A program made the translations under genes and the position numbers. Positions 5,049-6,083 of a stretch of DNA of 6,083 nucleotides are shown piece after piece (within the stretch, counting starts at the first letter, position 1; every line of letters starts with the position of its first letter). Under the pieces are notes generated by a model. That model worked only from the letters and a program-made list of their open reading frames with translations, was not told the origin of the DNA and ran no database searches. The DNA is from Firmicutes bacterium UBA5473. GTDB lineage: Bacteria; Bacillota; DTU084. The stretch lies in contig DIQB01000079.1 of the NCBI GenBank assembly GCA_002427165.1, positions 1-6,083 on the forward strand. The letters are read 5' to 3'.

Positions 5049-5849
5049 GTGGGAACTTACATTGCGTTAAGTTTAGGGGATCTGGCTTTAGCTTTACTTT
5101 TGATCGGGATCACCATATTTCTTTCATATTGGCAGAAGTTAGGACTGGGGCGAGACTTACTCGTGGGTACAGTGCGCTCTTTTGTGCAGCTGATGGCTGT
5201 GGGTTATCTTCTGCAGGGAATTTTCGATTTGCAAAAATGGTACCTGGTAGTATTGGCCTTGTTTGTGATGATTGCAGTTGCAGCCCGCACAGCCTATGCA
5301 AGACAGAGTGTGCGCTGGGGTGCTCTTCCTGGGCAAATGTTTGTAGCTATAGGTGCATCCAGCCTTTTGACGTTGGGTTTGGTGGTGCTGCTGATCCTGA
5401 AGGTGCAGCCTTGGTATAATCCGCGGTATGTGATTCCCTTAGCTGGGATGATTATCGGCAATAGCATGACTGGGGCAGCTTTAGTTGTGAATCGCCTCAC
5501 AGGAGAGATTGAATCACACAGAGGGCAGATTGAGGTTGCACTGTCTTTGGGCGCCACATCAAGACAAGCTGTGGCACCATACTTGCGAGAGGCGCTCCGC
5601 TCGGCTATGATGCCTACAGTTGCCGGGATGATGACAGTGGGGATAGTGCAGCTGCCCGGGATGATGACAGGGCAGATTATCGCCGGCACCCAGCCTGCTT
5701 TGGCTGTGCGCTATCAGGTGATGGTGACCTATATGATTGCAGCTGCAACTGCCCTGACAACTATCGGTGTGGCTCTTCTGGCTTATAGTCATTTTTTTAC
5801 GCGAGATCATCAGTTAGTGGGAGTGGAAGATCATGGAAATCAGGCTTGA
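5049..5849 (+). CDS. fetB: Iron export ABC transporter permease (FetB, UPF0014 family)
   Basis: This 266-residue integral membrane protein has about seven hydrophobic segments (near residues 5-27, 37-56, 62-80, 95-117, 126-147, 190-213 and 222-246), the usual length and profile of UPF0014. Family marks include TVRSFVQLMAVGYLL (41-55), IPLAGMIIGNSMTGAAL (129-145), the cytoplasmic coupling segment EVALSLGATSRQA (162-174), and MPTVAGMMTVGIVQLPGMMTGQIIAG (188-213). E. coli FetAB is reported to export iron and aid oxidative-stress resistance; plant relatives ALS3/STAR1 act in aluminium tolerance. The GTG start is chosen because AGGAG (5036-5040) lies eight bases upstream and the first membrane segment follows directly. 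The last 17 bases overlap fetA, so the pair is translationally coupled. The exported metal is taken from the family and not proven here. Confidence 0.92.
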   Translation: MGTYIALSLGDLALALLLIGITIFLSYWQKLGLGRDLLVGTVRSFVQLMAVGYLLQGIFDLQKWYLVVLALFVMIAVAARTAYARQSVRWGALPGQMFVAIGASSLLTLGLVVLLILKVQPWYNPRYVIPLAGMIIGNSMTGAALVVNRLTGEIESHRGQIEVALSLGATSRQAVAPYLREALRSAMMPTVAGMMTVGIVQLPGMMTGQIIAGTQPALAVRYQVMVTYMIAAATALTTIGVALLAYSHFFTRDHQLVGVEDHGNQA

Positions 5850-6083
5850 GGGAGTCTCTCTGAGTTTAGGTGAGAAGAGGGTGCTTGAGGATTTGAATTT
5901 CGCTTTTCCTGCCCGCAAGATTTCTATTCTCTGGGGTCCGTCTGGGGCGGGGAAGTCCACTGTGCTCAGGCTCCTCAACAGACTTGTGGACCCCTCAGAG
6001 GGCAAGATTTACTTAGGGGAGAAGGAGATTGGGCTGTGGCCGGTGCTCATGCTGCGGCAACAGGTGGGGATGATCTCCCAGCT
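5833..6083 (+). CDS. fetA: Iron export ABC transporter ATP-binding protein (FetA), 5' part
   Basis: The first 83 residues of an ABC ATPase run off the right edge. Visible are the A-loop region (strand MEIRLEGVSLSLG), Walker A GPSGAGKST at residues 35-43, the typical RLLNRLVDPSEGKIYL segment, and the start of the Q-loop (VGMISQ, Gln83). The signature motif, Walker B and H-loop lie outside the window. It would power the FetB permease as a cytoplasmic homodimer. The ATG at 5833 lies inside the fetB end, with GGGAG nine bases upstream within the fetB coding sequence. The gene order fetB-fetA is the reverse of E. coli fetAB, which is common for this family outside enterobacteria. Confidence 0.9.
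   Translation, partial: MEIRLEGVSLSLGEKRVLEDLNFAFPARKISILWGPSGAGKSTVLRLLNRLVDPSEGKIYLGEKEIGLWPVLMLRQQVGMISQ

Overview
The window looks like ordinary chromosome from a Bacillota (Firmicutes) bacterium, probably a clostridial or related deep lineage. This rests on DegV/FakB-type proteins, a DUF1836 (YkrK-like) regulator, a textbook AGGAGG ribosome binding site with a GTG start, recognisable sigma-A promoters, and compact hairpin terminators. The species cannot be named from the sequence. A CsgG-type exported protein is less typical of well-studied monoderm Firmicutes and hints at an unusual envelope, but this is inference.

Layout: (1) 1-238 holds the 3' part of a PIN-domain (VapC-like) gene broken by a one-base frameshift. 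(2) A hairpin at 271-303 separates it from the opposing degV genes. (3) 319-2209 (minus strand) carries two tandem DegV paralogs, about 72% identical by hand count. Each has its own promoter, and the repeat includes the upstream control region. (4) Divergent from the second degV is a DUF1836 putative transcriptional regulator (2345-2911, plus strand). (5) A hairpin follows, then a cytoplasmic SGNH/GDSL hydrolase (3086-3775, plus strand). Its promoter shares a near-identical 18-base box with the DUF1836 promoter. (6) A bidirectional terminator separates it from a convergent CsgG-family secreted protein with a FlgT-like C-terminal domain (3856-4800, minus strand). (7) Divergent from that is the fetB-fetA metal (iron) exporter ABC operon (5049 to the window end, plus strand), with overlapping genes.

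Working together: DegV proteins of the FakB type bind fatty acids for phosphorylation by FakA. A DUF1836 protein with a MerR-like helix-turn-helix segment sits head-to-head with them, and an esterase-type SGNH enzyme shares a promoter box with the regulator. Together these suggest, as a hypothesis only, a small fatty-acid or lipid-handling regulon. No FakA kinase is in the window. The csgG-like and fetBA genes share a divergent intergenic region but have no obvious functional link.

I see no mobile element, CRISPR array, tRNA, rRNA or defence island. The points most worth a second look are the degV plus promoter duplication, the shared 18-base promoter box, the regulator-degV pairing and the frameshifted PIN gene. 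No intergenic stretch exceeds 300 bases.
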